Shown: one piece after another, positions 47,222 to 58,550 of the stretch
Numbering within the stretch: position 1 is the first letter of the stretch
How the letters are laid out: every line of letters begins with the position of its first letter
Assembly (NCBI GenBank): GCA_030789695.1
Contig: CM061142.1
Location: 356,165,486-356,229,485, forward strand
Source of the DNA: Scilla litardierei
Lineage: Eukaryota; Streptophyta; Magnoliopsida; Asparagales; Asparagaceae
Reading direction: 5' to 3'
DNA length: 64,000 nucleotides
Translations under genes and position numbers: made by a program
The notes under the pieces: generated by a model
The model's input: only the letters and a program-made list of their open reading frames with translations
What the model was told of the DNA's origin: nothing
The model's database searches: none

Positions 47222-47525
47222 ATTCTTCTCTTCTCCAGCCCGAAAAACTCCTAAACCCTCTCGAGACCTTTCGACTTCCGACGTCTTTCCGGCCAATTTT
47301 CCGGCCATCCCCGCCGTCCGTCGCCGTCGACCCTCTCTCCTAGGTATAACCCCCCTTCTAGATCTCGTTTTCCATTCCTAGGGTTTGATCTATTTAGTGT
47401 TTTCACTTCCTAGGGTTCTAGGGTTTCGGTTTTTCTCTCTTAGGGTTTGTTGTAGGATTCTAGGGTTTGAGCTAGGGTGTTTGATCCTATCTTCATCGCG
47501 TGATTGTACTCGTTGTGCCGCGATC

Positions 47526-49220
47526 ATGGCACGAACGAGGATCCCGATTACTTCATCTGGGGCATCCCCTATGACCGTAGAGGGTGCTACCGCTTTGACC
47601 CCTCCCAAACGTAGGGCCAAGACCACACGTCCCCCCTCTTCGTCTTCGACTCCGTTGAAGAGGAAGAGGACGTCCAAGCCTAAACCTACCGGCCAATCGT
47701 CCAAGCCCAAGCCTAAGCCTAAAAAGTTCCGTGCCCCCACACCTCCCGGTGAGCGTTCAGGTAGTGATTCCGAGGATTATACCTATGAGGAATACACCCC
47801 TGAACATCCCGAGAAGGCACCCACTCCACCCCCTCCTCCACCTCCTCCGAAGTCCCGTAAGGCTAAGGGTAAAGCTCCTATGCCAGTCGGCGGTGTAGAC
47901 ATATCGTTGTGCCGCGATGACCCTCAGTGTCTCGCAGCGTACAACTGTATAGAGCACTGCCCACTGCTGTTAGAGCATTACGTTCAGTTTTCTGATTTCC
48001 TTGGCCTTGCTGATCTTCTCTCCTATAGTGGCCTATTGGACTACCTTCGATTTGACGCTAAGGCGAACCCTAGACCATATCCTCGCCTGGTCAAATTATT
48101 CTATGCCAACCGTGTCCGGGGTCAGTACGGCGAGACCCACTCCATTGAGACTTCTGTTTTGGGGACTCCTATAGTCCTCACGGCAGAAATCTTGGGGGAG
48201 TTGATTGGTTGCTCATCGTGTGGCCTCCTCCCTTCTGACATCTCGGTCGATGATATCTCTTCCTTAGATCAGCGGACCCTAGGTAAAATCTTCCAGGTTA
48301 TCCCCCCCGCATTCATTGGTGTCCCTTCGAAATCATTCAAGCCGAATGCTTGGGTGATTAACCTGATCTTGAAATCCTGCCTTCTTCCCAAGTATGGATC
48401 TTCATCTCTTCCATCTCAGCCGTTTTTGAAACTGATATACGCTTTGTTCATGGGTAGCGAGATTAATTGGGCTCGCATTATACTCGATAAGATGGACTCT
48501 TTCGAGTGTATACGCAAGACCACTAAATCTGCGCATATCCCTTATCCATGTCTGTTGACCTTGGTTTTCTGTCGTTTCGGTGTTCCCCTCCCTCCTGATG
48601 ATGAGCGTCCTTTGGGTCCTCCTTTGAACGCGACGGCCGTTAAGAAATCTCTTGCGACACTTCGTCACGTGCAGAGGTCGACCAGATCTGCTTCCCAGGC
48701 CACTCCCTCAGCTGCTGCAGCCCCCACTCCTTCTGCCACATTAGATGATGTCGTACGCCTACTTCGTCGGCACGAGTTGCGTTTGGCTCGTACCGAGGAG
48801 GTAGTTTACCGTATGGCTCGTATGATGGGCATTGAGCTTCCTCCTTCCGTGTCTGAGGACGAGGAGATGGACGATGAGGATATTGACGATCTTGTCACTT
48901 CCTTGGCTCGTGGCGATGAGGCCACTGCTGCTGCTGCTGCTACCACATCTGCTCCTGGAGATGGCACCTCTTTCGGTGCTCCAGAGACTTCTGCACCAGT
49001 GGATCAGCCTTCTGAGGCTGCTGCTGCTCCTGGTGACGACCATGCTCCTGTCTTGCCTGCTGTTACTCCTGTTGAGACCCCTGCTGTTGAGCCCGACGTC
49101 GTCGTTTCTACACCTGCCCCGACGATCCCGTCTGTTGACACGCCTCTCCTCCCTGCAGAGCCTGAGTCCACTCTGTCGACTGGACCCACGGAGACTGCAG
49201 ATCCAGCCACTTCCTCGTGA
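47526..49220 (+). CDS. Copia B accessory ORF, 564 aa, nuclear-type protein
   Basis: The first ATG in the open frame is 47526, in a good context (atcATGG). Residues ~27-70 are very basic (KRRAK, KRKR, PKPKPKK), like nuclear-localisation signals. Residues 80-97 are acidic and ~98-118 Pro-rich with KSRKAKGK. A globular region (~135-355) has PYPRLVKLFYANRV, TPIVLTAEILGELIG and PYPCLLTLVFCRFGVPLP, which resembles, from memory, the 'putative plant transposon protein' domain family. An amphipathic helix (~405-432), an acidic patch (SEDEEMDDEDIDD) and an Ala/Pro/Thr-rich tail follow. I see no signal peptide or membrane segment, so it does not look like an envelope. It is intact although pol is broken. 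Function unknown. Confidence 0.85.
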   Translation: MARTRIPITSSGASPMTVEGATALTPPKRRAKTTRPPSSSSTPLKRKRTSKPKPTGQSSKPKPKPKKFRAPTPPGERSGSDSEDYTYEEYTPEHPEKAPTPPPPPPPPKSRKAKGKAPMPVGGVDISLCRDDPQCLAAYNCIEHCPLLLEHYVQFSDFLGLADLLSYSGLLDYLRFDAKANPRPYPRLVKLFYANRVRGQYGETHSIETSVLGTPIVLTAEILGELIGCSSCGLLPSDISVDDISSLDQRTLGKIFQVIPPAFIGVPSKSFKPNAWVINLILKSCLLPKYGSSSLPSQPFLKLIYALFMGSEINWARIILDKMDSFECIRKTTKSAHIPYPCLLTLVFCRFGVPLPPDDERPLGPPLNATAVKKSLATLRHVQRSTRSASQATPSAAAAPTPSATLDDVVRLLRRHELRLARTEEVVYRMARMMGIELPPSVSEDEEMDDEDIDDLVTSLARGDEATAAAAATTSAPGDGTSFGAPETSAPVDQPSEAAAAPGDDHAPVLPAVTPVETPAVEPDVVVSTPAPTIPSVDTPLLPAEPESTLSTGPTETADPATSS

Positions 49221-50188
49221 TTGTTTGTTTCGAGGACTCTCCACTGCTCTTTGGATGATATACCTGTTTGAGAGTGTTTTGGGTTAGGATGGGATGGAGT
49301 TTGGGTGTTGATTTGTTGTATTTTGATATGTTGGATGTCGGTGTATGTGTTGTATTTTTTGTTGTTGGACGTTGATGATGGTGTTCTGATGATGATGTTG
49401 AATCGATGATGTATGATGTATTTCTTTTTGATGGGTATGTTGCATTTGATGTAGTCGATATCTTTTTGGATGTACTCATGATGTTTTTATATATATACAT
49501 CGATCTTCTCTTTGTATTATTTCGTCGTGCACATTTTAATTCTCATTCAATGTCCATGATATGTGAAATCATCGCTCGACGATTGAAAAACTTGGTTAAA
49601 TAGATTGAAATTCTATAATTGTATAGAATTGTTTTCCATGCACCAATTTAACCAAGAATATTGAATATTGAAGAGTATGTTTCTTTATTCAAGAAATGAA
49701 TAAAAATTTGGTATTTTTGATGATTTTAATTATCTCTTTTTGATAATGGACAATTTGGCACACCTTGATTTGATTTCCACACTTTTCCCTTGGTGTCAAT
49801 TAGGTCCATCGTCATTGTCTACGACTCCCGATGTTGGATTTTCCATTTCCTAGTTGTTGTCGTTGTATGCCCCCCATTTTTGGGATAATGCCAAAGGGGG
49901 AGAGATAATGATAATAAATAGGTCAAATGAAAATTTAACTCATTTTCCAAGAATCTAATTTGATGTGTTAGATTCAGGGGGAGTTAAGAAATATATAAGG
50001 ATTTTCAAAATCTGATATTTCAAAAATCGATTCTCATTATATATCTTACTCGTCTGATTGATGCAATTTATAAATATTCATTTTGGAATTAACGTGTCAT
50101 CAATGCAGGGGGAGTAAGTATTTTACATTTGAATCATTATTTTTTATTATTATTTATGTTGGTTTGTCATCACCAAAAAGGGGGAGAA
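49221..50188 (+). other. Copia B 3' noncoding region with several polypurine tracts
   Basis: No gene is seen. GGGGGAG-type purine runs occur near 49896, 49976, 50106 and at 50175-50188 (AAAAAGGGGGAGAA). The last directly precedes the 3' LTR and is the expected primer for plus-strand synthesis. Extra tracts are a known habit of SIRE-like elements. Confidence 0.8.
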
Positions 50189-51940
50189 TGTTGAATATTG
50201 GACTCCCCGGATTTGGTTTTGATGATGAGCAAACATAAATAATTCATGAACTAACAATTTGTGAGCGCAATATTGGAGATCGTCGCCAAATTCACGAGAA
50301 CAATTAAAGAGACATCTCAAGACTTCTCAAAGCTCGTATTCATGCCTAAAGCTTCGTTGAAGCTCTTGCGCCGTTTTGGAAGTCATGAAGAATTAATCGA
50401 AGCTTTCGAAGACCGTTCATTAAGGTTTTATTTATAGTCTTTTAGCTTCGATCTATAGAATGTTAAGCCTTGAGTATATCTTACGATTCTATCTTCATAA
50501 CGCTCATATCGTAGCTCTAGGATCTTAGTACAAGTTCATTCTAACTTCCTCGAGGCGTCGCGCTTCGATTCGGACTTGTTTGTGCATATTAGTTGGTACA
50601 AGAAGAAGTATTGACCGACTAGATGGTGATCTAGTCGGTCAGCAGAGCTTCTTGGACCGACTAGTTTGCTTCCTTAATTTCTTGCACCTTACTGTTTACA
50701 GTTAGTCGGTCTACGTTGACTCACCGACCGACTAGTTTGTGAACTAGTCGGTCAGTGATGCTTCTTTGACCGACTAGTTGTGATTTACTGTACATGCTAA
50801 ATTTCTCCTAAGCTACTGTTTATCGTTAGTCGGTCTAAGAACGTTTGGTGACCGACTAGTTGACAATCTAGTCGGTCAACTTTTGTTCTTGGACCGACTA
50901 AGTCAATTTGTATTCAGACTATTTCACTTTGCCTCTTAGTCGGTCTACGTTCACTGACTGACCGACTAGTTGTGAAACTAGTCGGTCAGAATGTCTTCTT
51001 GGACCGACTAGATTTCTAGGTCTGAATTTCTATCTCTTCTCAGTTCCTCTCTTAGTCGGTCCATGATGTTTGACTGACCGACTAGTTGATGAACTAGTCG
51101 GTCAGTGGTTGTTCTTTGACCGACTAGTTGCCTCAGATTTCTATCCGTTGGGAATTGACCTAACTTGTTTTTATGGGACCCTATAAATACGAACCTAGGT
51201 CATTTCTCTCTAGGTTAGAGCTGCCATTAAGAGATTCATTGAGATAGAAAGAGATAGCCATTCTCACTCATTTCTAAAGCTCTCTTCCTCACAAGAAATC
51301 CATTCTCTCACATTCTAGATCTAGAATCCATCTTGAGAGAAGTTTGTTCTTGGTGAGCCCTTCAAGCTCTAGCTTGATTCAAGTCTCCAAATCACTCGTA
51401 GGCACCTATTGCTGGTCATTTCCTTGGTGCTAGGTCTTGGTGACTTCATCTTCCTCAAATCCTTCCTTTCACCTATTTGGTAAGAAAAACTAAATGTATA
51501 GGATTTTGTGGTAAGATTGTTTATTTCAATATAAACTCATTTATATTGCTTATTGATTCTCTCGGTTGTGAGAGAAGGTTGTGATCCCGGGTTGTGGGAT
51601 TCACTATTGCCATTGCATGTATGATTTGATCTTGTGAAGGTTTTTCACAAGATATTCATAGTAGAAATCTTGAGTTAGGGTTTCTAACCTAAGTATCCGG
51701 AGGGGATCCGGGTGGTTGGGACGTAGGATCACCGGGAACAAGTAGGGGAGACTTGGGTGGATCCGAACCCATTAACATCTTTTGTTAGCATTGTTAATTT
51801 TGTTGTTGTCATTCAATTTAAGCTTCCGCAAATTGTTTTGGTAGTTGTTTGCACTATAATTTGGAATTATACTCCTTGTTATTTTTAAAGTACTATTCAC
51901 CCCCCTCTAGTACTTGTGCAGTAGCTTGTAGGGCATTACA
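50189..51940 (+). mobile_element. Copia B 3' LTR
   Basis: It is 1752 bases with the array at 50613-51129, TATAAATA at 51182-51189, and a shorter C tract (~6) than the 5' LTR. Confidence 0.95.
50601..51129. repeat. TAGTCGGTC palindrome array, copia B 3' LTR
   Basis: Five units as in the 5' LTR. Here two sites that are degenerate in the 5' LTR (GACCAACTA) read as exact GACCGACTA, so the 5' copy has lost two sites by G-to-A-type change. Confidence 0.95.
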
Positions 51941-52077
51941 CAAGGGATCACTCAACGAGTGCCCTATTGCCCACAGGCTGTGTTGAGCTCGTCTTCTGGA
52001 ACACGAGCCAGAAAGTATATTTGACAAGTATGGCGTAGGGGTGCACCTAGCCGGAACAAGTAGCACTAGAATGTAGT

Positions 52078-52350
52078 GATGCTACTCAATCATGATGAGT
52101 ATTCAAGTATGCAATGACATGAGCAAATATTCGCGTACCGTTAATAGAAATTAAACGTGACAGGCAAAATGCAATGACATGAGCAGATATTTGCGTACCG
52201 TTTATTGAAATTAGACATGACAGGCAAAATGCAATGGCATGAACAGATATTCGCGTACCGTTTATTTAAATTAAACATGGCAGTTAAAGATGCATGGATG
52301 ACATGAACAGTTAATACGCGTACCGTTTTGGGAAAGTAAACGTGACATAC
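52078..52350. repeat. Tandem ~60-base repeats in G3 LTR
   Basis: Four imperfect copies of a unit containing GCGTACCGTT(T/A)A and GACAGGCAAAATGCAATG lie in the LTR. The same set occurs at 58668-58905 in the other LTR, and two related copies occur in each G2 LTR (near 30612-30700 and 37945-38035). Confidence 0.85.
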
Positions 52351-53040
52351 AAGCATGATGAAGGTGACGGACCAAGCTTCGTTGTCAAGCTAGGTCAATG
52401 GCGTCTAGATGGTTATCCTTTCAGCGTCTAGTCTCTTTTACGCTAAAGCAAGGTAATGGCCTAAGACATGGCCCAAACCAAGAGATGCAAGTTTCACTTG
52501 CCTGGCACCGAGGAGAACGATCAACGAAGGCACATCACACAAATTGTTATCTACGGGAATGGATCACTGTCAAGGAAAAACAACATTAGAATGGTAACAA
52601 ATCCGTATTCACAATCGAACCCTACGATTTCTAATGGTCCATTTTATTAGGGTTTCACAAATATCAAGTGTGGGTTATGAGATTATTAAAGGAAGAATAC
52701 TACCCGTGAAGAAGCGGAGGAACGATGCCGTGCAACCACGGCAACGGAAGAATGATCCGGCTCAGATCTGGAAATGAGGGAAAATCTGGAGAAATGGGTT
52801 TGGATGAGGCTTTTGGGGATTCGATGAGGGTTTGTTGTTGAGGAGAGGTAGGATATGTGAAATGAGGGTTTGGATGATGATGGATGAGCTTGGGATGAAG
52901 GATCAATGGTTTGGGGTAGAAGGGGGCTCAATGGGGGAGAAATTAGGGTTTGGGGTGATGAGGAAGAAGAAGAAAACGTTTGGGGCGTATTTATAGAAAA
53001 GTGTGGCGGCTAGGGCAAAACTAGGGTTTCCTGGGCTGAT

Positions 53041-53453
53041 TAGTCGGTCAAAGAAGGATGGCTGACCGACTAGTTTGGGAACTAGTCGGTCGGTTGATCA
53101 ACGCAGACCGACTAAGAGCAAACAGTAACTCGCTCAGGAAAACTGGTCTATGAGTTAGTCGGTCTGTGAAGGCTTGTCAACCGACTAGTTTGAGAACTAG
53201 TCGGTCGGTGAGTGTTCATTAACCGACTAAAGGATGAATTCTGAGAGAGATCATGGAAATGAGAGTTAGTCGGTCTGAGAAGGATTCCTGACCGACTAGT
53301 TTGGCATCTAGTCGGTCGATGGTTGTTCTTAGACCGACTAAGAGTAAACAGTAACTCCAGAATAATTGATTGAATGAACTAGTCGGTTCCAGCTGATTTC
53401 CTGACCGACTAGATTGCAACCTAGTCGGTCGGTTGATCTTCTTGAACCAACTA
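53041..53453. repeat. TAGTCGGTC palindrome array, G3 3' LTR
   Basis: Four F-R-F-R units, some sites degenerate, end 45 bases from the minus-strand TATAAATA at 52988-52995. They are closely related to the G2 array in unit order and spacers. Confidence 0.95.
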
Positions 53454-53755
53454 ACGTGCACGAAAAGTCTCGAAATGGAGCGCGAAGGTCCGGGATGAAT
53501 TCTAAGGTTTCTAGGATCAACCTATCGCTAAGATATGATCGATATGAAGCTCGTCACGAGTGACTTACTCCGAGTTCAATGATTCTAAGGAAGAAGCTAG
53601 AAGATCACATCAAAAGGAATGAAAACGAAAGCTAGGAAATCTCAACGAGATGAATGAAAGCGAGAACTATGGAAATGGAAACCACACAAGGAGAGAACCC
53701 ACTATCACAAGCAAAACACACTGATAATCCAATCATACAAAAACCAGTCGTTACA

Positions 53756-56700
53756 TCCTACCCACCTTAGAATAAAGTCCGTCCTCGGACTTTCTAACAT
53801 ATATATATAGTCGCTCGGGTAACTACCCTCAACCAATATCACATCATAATTTCAACCAAGTACTTTCATTTCGAGTGCTTATATATATGCACTAGAAATC
53901 AAATATTACTACCACTACACACATATTTTCACGCACATAGTACACTCATACTTATTATAGTCAATCAATTTCATACACGTATTTCAATCACATATATATA
54001 GTCAATATATTTATACAACAATAAACACTTATTACTTACTATAAGAAAATAACCAAGCCTCTCTTATTTGAAAATAATTTCACATTTATTTAGTCATTCA
54101 AATGCATGCAAATATTCCACCTCACATATAGTCCTATAACTATATATTGGTACAGCCACCCACAATCGTGTGCGTAACACAACCAAGCACAAACAACTTA
54201 AACACCATACCCACATCATCCATCACTATGCACCACCACATACAATTATACCAAAGTACATAGAGTATACCCACTCAAGCTTGAGTGAGACTCAAATCAT
54301 AGCAGGACATTTATATGCGTAACACAGTATCCATACATATACCAATACCACTCCAAGGCATACACATTCACGTATCACATATTTTCACACCATATCCATC
54401 CATTTATAATTACCATACCAACACATCAACTACATACAAGTTTAAGAGATGCAATAGTCGGGTATACCTCTTGATATACACGCATACGACATCTCATAAA
54501 ACAAGTAGTACCAATCAAAATTATCATTCTGTTATCATACGTATATCACATCATACTCAAGCAGAAAATTACCTACACACAACATACAAATGCCAACACC
54601 CATACCACTATATACACACCACAAAATCAACACTACGACGACATAACCACTTAACTAATGGGCCCACCAAACTATAACAAGGTTGACACAGGCAACGACA
54701 GGCTCTATGGGCTAGACAATAGGAAAGAACCGAACCTAGATCATGACGAATAGAAATATCGAAAAACATGGGTTCAGCTAGGACGAAGATAAGGAGCCAA
54801 ATTTGGTTAGGGGAATCAGGGTAAGACTGTGAATGTTTAGGTGGAAAGATGATGCAATGATACCCTTAAGGAATACGTAAAGAAGGTAGTGCAAACAACA
54901 TAAGTTAAAATACGTGAATTCGAAGACCGTTGTACTTCAAAAAGTCGGAGTCCTCGTTTGTATAAAATTATTTAGAGGTCGATAAACAAGTTGTTTGAAA
55001 ACGAGTTTGAGACGAATATACGTAATAAGAGGAAAAGTGGTTTATTGGCTTATATAAAACCATCATGAGGAAAAAGGAAATCATTTACTCGAACATTAAA
55101 ACATAGGTCAGAAATGTTATGCGGCAGCAATCTAAAAATTTTGGAAAAGTTTTGAGATTTGAAGATTGAAATCAGATCAAGTATAGTGTGGAGAATTTAA
55201 GCGCATGCTAAAGGTTTTCCAAATCTTAAAACTGAAGAGAAACCCCAAATAAACCATATCGAAAATACTTTTAGAGAAATCCGGATTTGCCAACAAAATT
55301 GGTTTATACAAGATCTTAATGTACGAGCAAACCGAACGTGGTACAGATATATAAAAGTAATTGAAGTCATATTTCAGAAATTATCTTAAAAGTGTGTATG
55401 GTGAATGGAAAGATAATATCTAGTAGTACGGAAAGAGAAAAGGATATTTAAACTCATCAAGTTAGTATTAAAACTTTTAAACCGTTTTATGAAGGGCCTA
55501 AGTAAGGAATGATTTCGAAATAGTAAAATTTTTTTTTTTAACAAAAATCTGAAATACGGAAATGTTGAGCATAAAATCGACTTGCTAAAAGCCGAAGTCC
55601 AAAGGGACTTGAAAAGTTTATTAAGAGTAAGCACGAGGTGTTTTCGAATAAAATTTTAATGGCACAAGTAAGAAAAGAAATTATGAATCGAGTTAGGAAA
55701 ATAGAAATACGGTTCAGAATGAAATTGGTATATGAAAAGGGATAAGACATTTATATCGATACGTAAGTATATGTTGAAAATATTATAAACTTCTAATCTA
55801 AAAATCTCAACACAAGTTTCGATATTTAAAAACATAAATAATTTAAGTCGGCGAAGGAGCATGAAACCTCACATATATCAAAAGTGTTTCGAACAAATTT
55901 AAACTTAACGAAAGAAGAAGATCGAAGATACTTTTAGGGAAATAAGGATTCACCAAAAGAACGTGTTGGTATAAAAACTTTTGAAGTACGAGTACGACGA
56001 ACCTATAATTGATACAAAAATTAGTTGAATTCCATTCAGTTTGGAAAAATACCCTTAAAGGTATGTAAGATAAGTGGTTAAAATAAATTTTTGTAGTTAG
56101 GAAAAAGGACGGTATATCGAACCATCAAGATAGTAATAAAGTTTAAAAAAAATCGAAATGCGAAAGATACATTGTTAGAAAAATAGTACAAGATAGTAAT
56201 TTTAAAATTACGACCAAAAGTATTCAAAATTCAAAACCGACTTTTAACTCCATCGAAATTTAGGGAGACATATTTGAAGAAGTTTAGAACAAAATTTAAA
56301 TTGAGTGAAACTTCAAATAAGAAAAGCAGTAGAAAATAACTTTGGAAGATTCAAGATTTACAACGGAAAACATTTGAAAGATCAAGGATAATTGTAATGA
56401 GGTGGTCATGTGAATTGAGGACAAGGGAAGTGGTTATGGAAACGTAATTTTCCAAAAATCTGTAGTCGGGAAAAGGTTTGAACATAACTTTGATTTGTTG
56501 AAAGCTGAAATCATCTGTGACTTGAAAAGTATATTAAGGGAGCGCGACGAGTCATTTGAATAGCATAAATAAGAAAGGAAAATTCATAAATCGAATTTGG
56601 AAAATAGAATTGCGGCTCAGAATTAAATCGATTTATGAAAAGGAACAAGATATTCAAATAGGTATGAAAGGTATAGGCTGTAAAACATTATAAAACAGTA

Positions 56701-57713
56701 ATCAAAATCTCGTCAAAACTTTCGAATTTCAAAAATTAATTTAAGTCAACGAAAGAATACGAGATAGGAGTATACATATAACAATTGAAATTCCATTTAG
56801 CTTGGAAAAGATTTTAAAGTATGTATGCTATGCGATTAAGATGGATCTCATAGTTAGAAAATGGTATATCGAATTTTCTCCAAAATAGTATTGGAGTCCT
56901 TAAACCAAAATGCGAAAATATAGACAAGAAATTGGTTACGAGATAGCAATTATAATTACAACCATTAGACTCCGAAATCTACAAGGAATTTTGACTCAAT
57001 CGAAAAGTGAGAAATTCAAGTATATACGTAGCGGGTTTAAAACAAAATTTAAACTTAGCGAAAACTTTAATAAGGGGAATAGAAAAATAACTTTAAAAGA
57101 AATTAAGCCTTGTGAATGGGGACATTCGAAGGATCAACGATTATAGAAACGTGGTGGTCATGGGATTCGAGGCAAGGGATTTGGTCGGATGATCAAACAT
57201 AGATACGCCTAGGATATGACTTAGGAAAATCTACGGGAATCTCCTACGGTCAACCAGCTAAAGATTATGGAACTAAGCGCTAAGACTCCCTAAGGGATAG
57301 ATAGCGATGAAATGAGTTCAGCTTGGTCCGAAATCGATGAACCCAAGCGAGAGACCAAAGAATTCTAGAAGTCTACCCTAGTTAAAGCTAGACAGGAACC
57401 ACTAAGGTAACTCTTAGGACAATCAAACAAATCACTAACATGGAGTCTAGCTAACAATCAAGGATTCCTAACTAGCAAGCACAACCGTCTATCTAAGTCT
57501 AGCTAGGATCCTGATCTAATGGGTTCCTACTAAGCTGAGACAGATGCCCTAACACGTCTACCAGCTACCTAAGGCATAGGAACGCTAAGGAAAACTAGAC
57601 TCGAGGCTTATAAATTGGATGTTCTAATTTATTTAATGGACATTCCATAGTTATTATCATTGTTCCGATAGTTCGCATTTGCAAATGGACCTGCATGGGC
57701 CACCAATAAAACC
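53756..57713 (-). other. G3 internal region without coding capacity
   Basis: It holds 3958 AT-rich bases. Next to the 3' LTR is a polypurine tract (minus TCTAAGGTGGGTAGGA, 53756-53771). Next to the 5' LTR is the primer site (57688-57705). No gag, protease, RT or integrase motif is seen in any frame. About 53850-54680 is rich in CAT/ATA. From about 55200 to 57110 the text shows diverged internal duplications (for example 55680-55860 resembles 56580-56760). Confidence 0.8.
57688..57705 (-). promoter_or_regulatory. Primer-binding site of G3
   Basis: The minus strand reads TGGTGGCCCATGCAGGTC, eight bases (GGTTTTAT) from the LTR. Confidence 0.75.
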
Positions 57714-58390
57714 TGTCACGCCCCGCTTCCCAAAAATGTGGAGGCGAGACGTGAGAAGGTCCGCTCAGACTTGAAGCTGTGAAACTCCAAGTCTGATAAG
57801 CGTATAAATTATCATATGGCAGGTCCTTGCAACGTGAAACGAAACAACAATAATAATAAAGGAAAGAGACAAAAGAGAAATCCCTGAACATCCATTGAAT
57901 GAATTACAATATCACAGAAAAGCCACCAGGCTAAAAGGAAAAGAGTCTAAGGCTCAAACATGGCCAACAAGGTATAACATACATACAAAGGTGCCACGCA
58001 CCAACAACTAATGGCAAACCTAAACAAAGAAGTGAACACGAGCGGTCTTCAAGATAGGCCCCTGGTGTCCACTCATCGCCACAGCAAACATCACCATCAG
58101 CAACACCATATCCCCTGCAACAAAGCTCTGGCTCTGGGTCTAACATGTGACACCCAAAAGAGAGAGGGGCACATGTCAGCAAGTCTGGAAAGACTTGTGC
58201 AAGGAAACTGAAAGAAAGGTAAACTAGCAACCTAGCAGTTATAGTATGATGCATGGCATGGCAAGTATAGTATGGAAGTGACAAGTAAAGTACAAGTAGC
58301 AAGTAACAAGTATGTCATGGATAACAAGTTTTACAAGTAAAACACGGACAAGTACAAGTGGTAAGTGTGACAAGTATAGTCAAGTAACAA

Positions 58391-58550
58391 GTACAAGGGA
58401 TCACCTACACATGGATGCCCTATTGCCTGCAGGCTGTAGTCATGTACAAGGGATCACTCAGAGAGTGCCCTATTGCCCGCAGGCTGTGGTCGCACATCAA
58501 GTACAAGGGATCACTCAACGAGTGCCCTATTGCCCGCAGGCTGTGTTGAG
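58391..58550. repeat. Tandem ~55-base repeats in G3 5' LTR
   Basis: Three copies of a unit containing GTACAAGGGATCAC and GCCCTATTGCC(C/T)GCAGGCTGT. In the 3' LTR the same repeats received both G2 and copia B. Confidence 0.9.

Larger units (their letters stand above)
39417..51940 (+). mobile_element. Copia B: SIRE-like Ty1/copia element with accessory ORF
   Basis: It is 12,524 bases, flanked by CAAGG (39412-39416, 51941-51945). LTRs are 39417-41169 (1753) and 50189-51940 (1752), nearly identical. The order is gag, protease, integrase, RT, RNase H, an internal TAGTCGGTC array, a 564-codon accessory ORF, several purine tracts and the 3' LTR. A long 3' region with an extra ORF is typical of the SIRE/Maximus group. 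Pol is broken by a few lesions; the accessory ORF is intact. Confidence 0.95.
28776..53755 (-). mobile_element. G3 3' LTR, split by G2 and copia B
   Basis: Three blocks (28776-29531, 39378-39416, 51946-53755) align end to end with the intact copy at 57714-60318. The first break carries GTGCC, the second CAAGG. The minus-strand TATAAATA box is at 52988-52995 and the TAGTCGGTC array at 53041-53453. Confidence 0.92.

Noticed and set aside
47385..47525. Upstream extension of the accessory ORF by 47 codons
   Set aside because: The extension has no ATG (it opens with TTG). The first ATG is at 47526 in a favourable context, and the preceding text is leader-like, rich in CTAGGGTTT.
53850..57600. Small open frames in the G3 interior (for example 54315-54677, 55386-55862)
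   Set aside because: They are AT-rich or low complexity, lack domains and occur on both strands. The interior is best read as noncoding.
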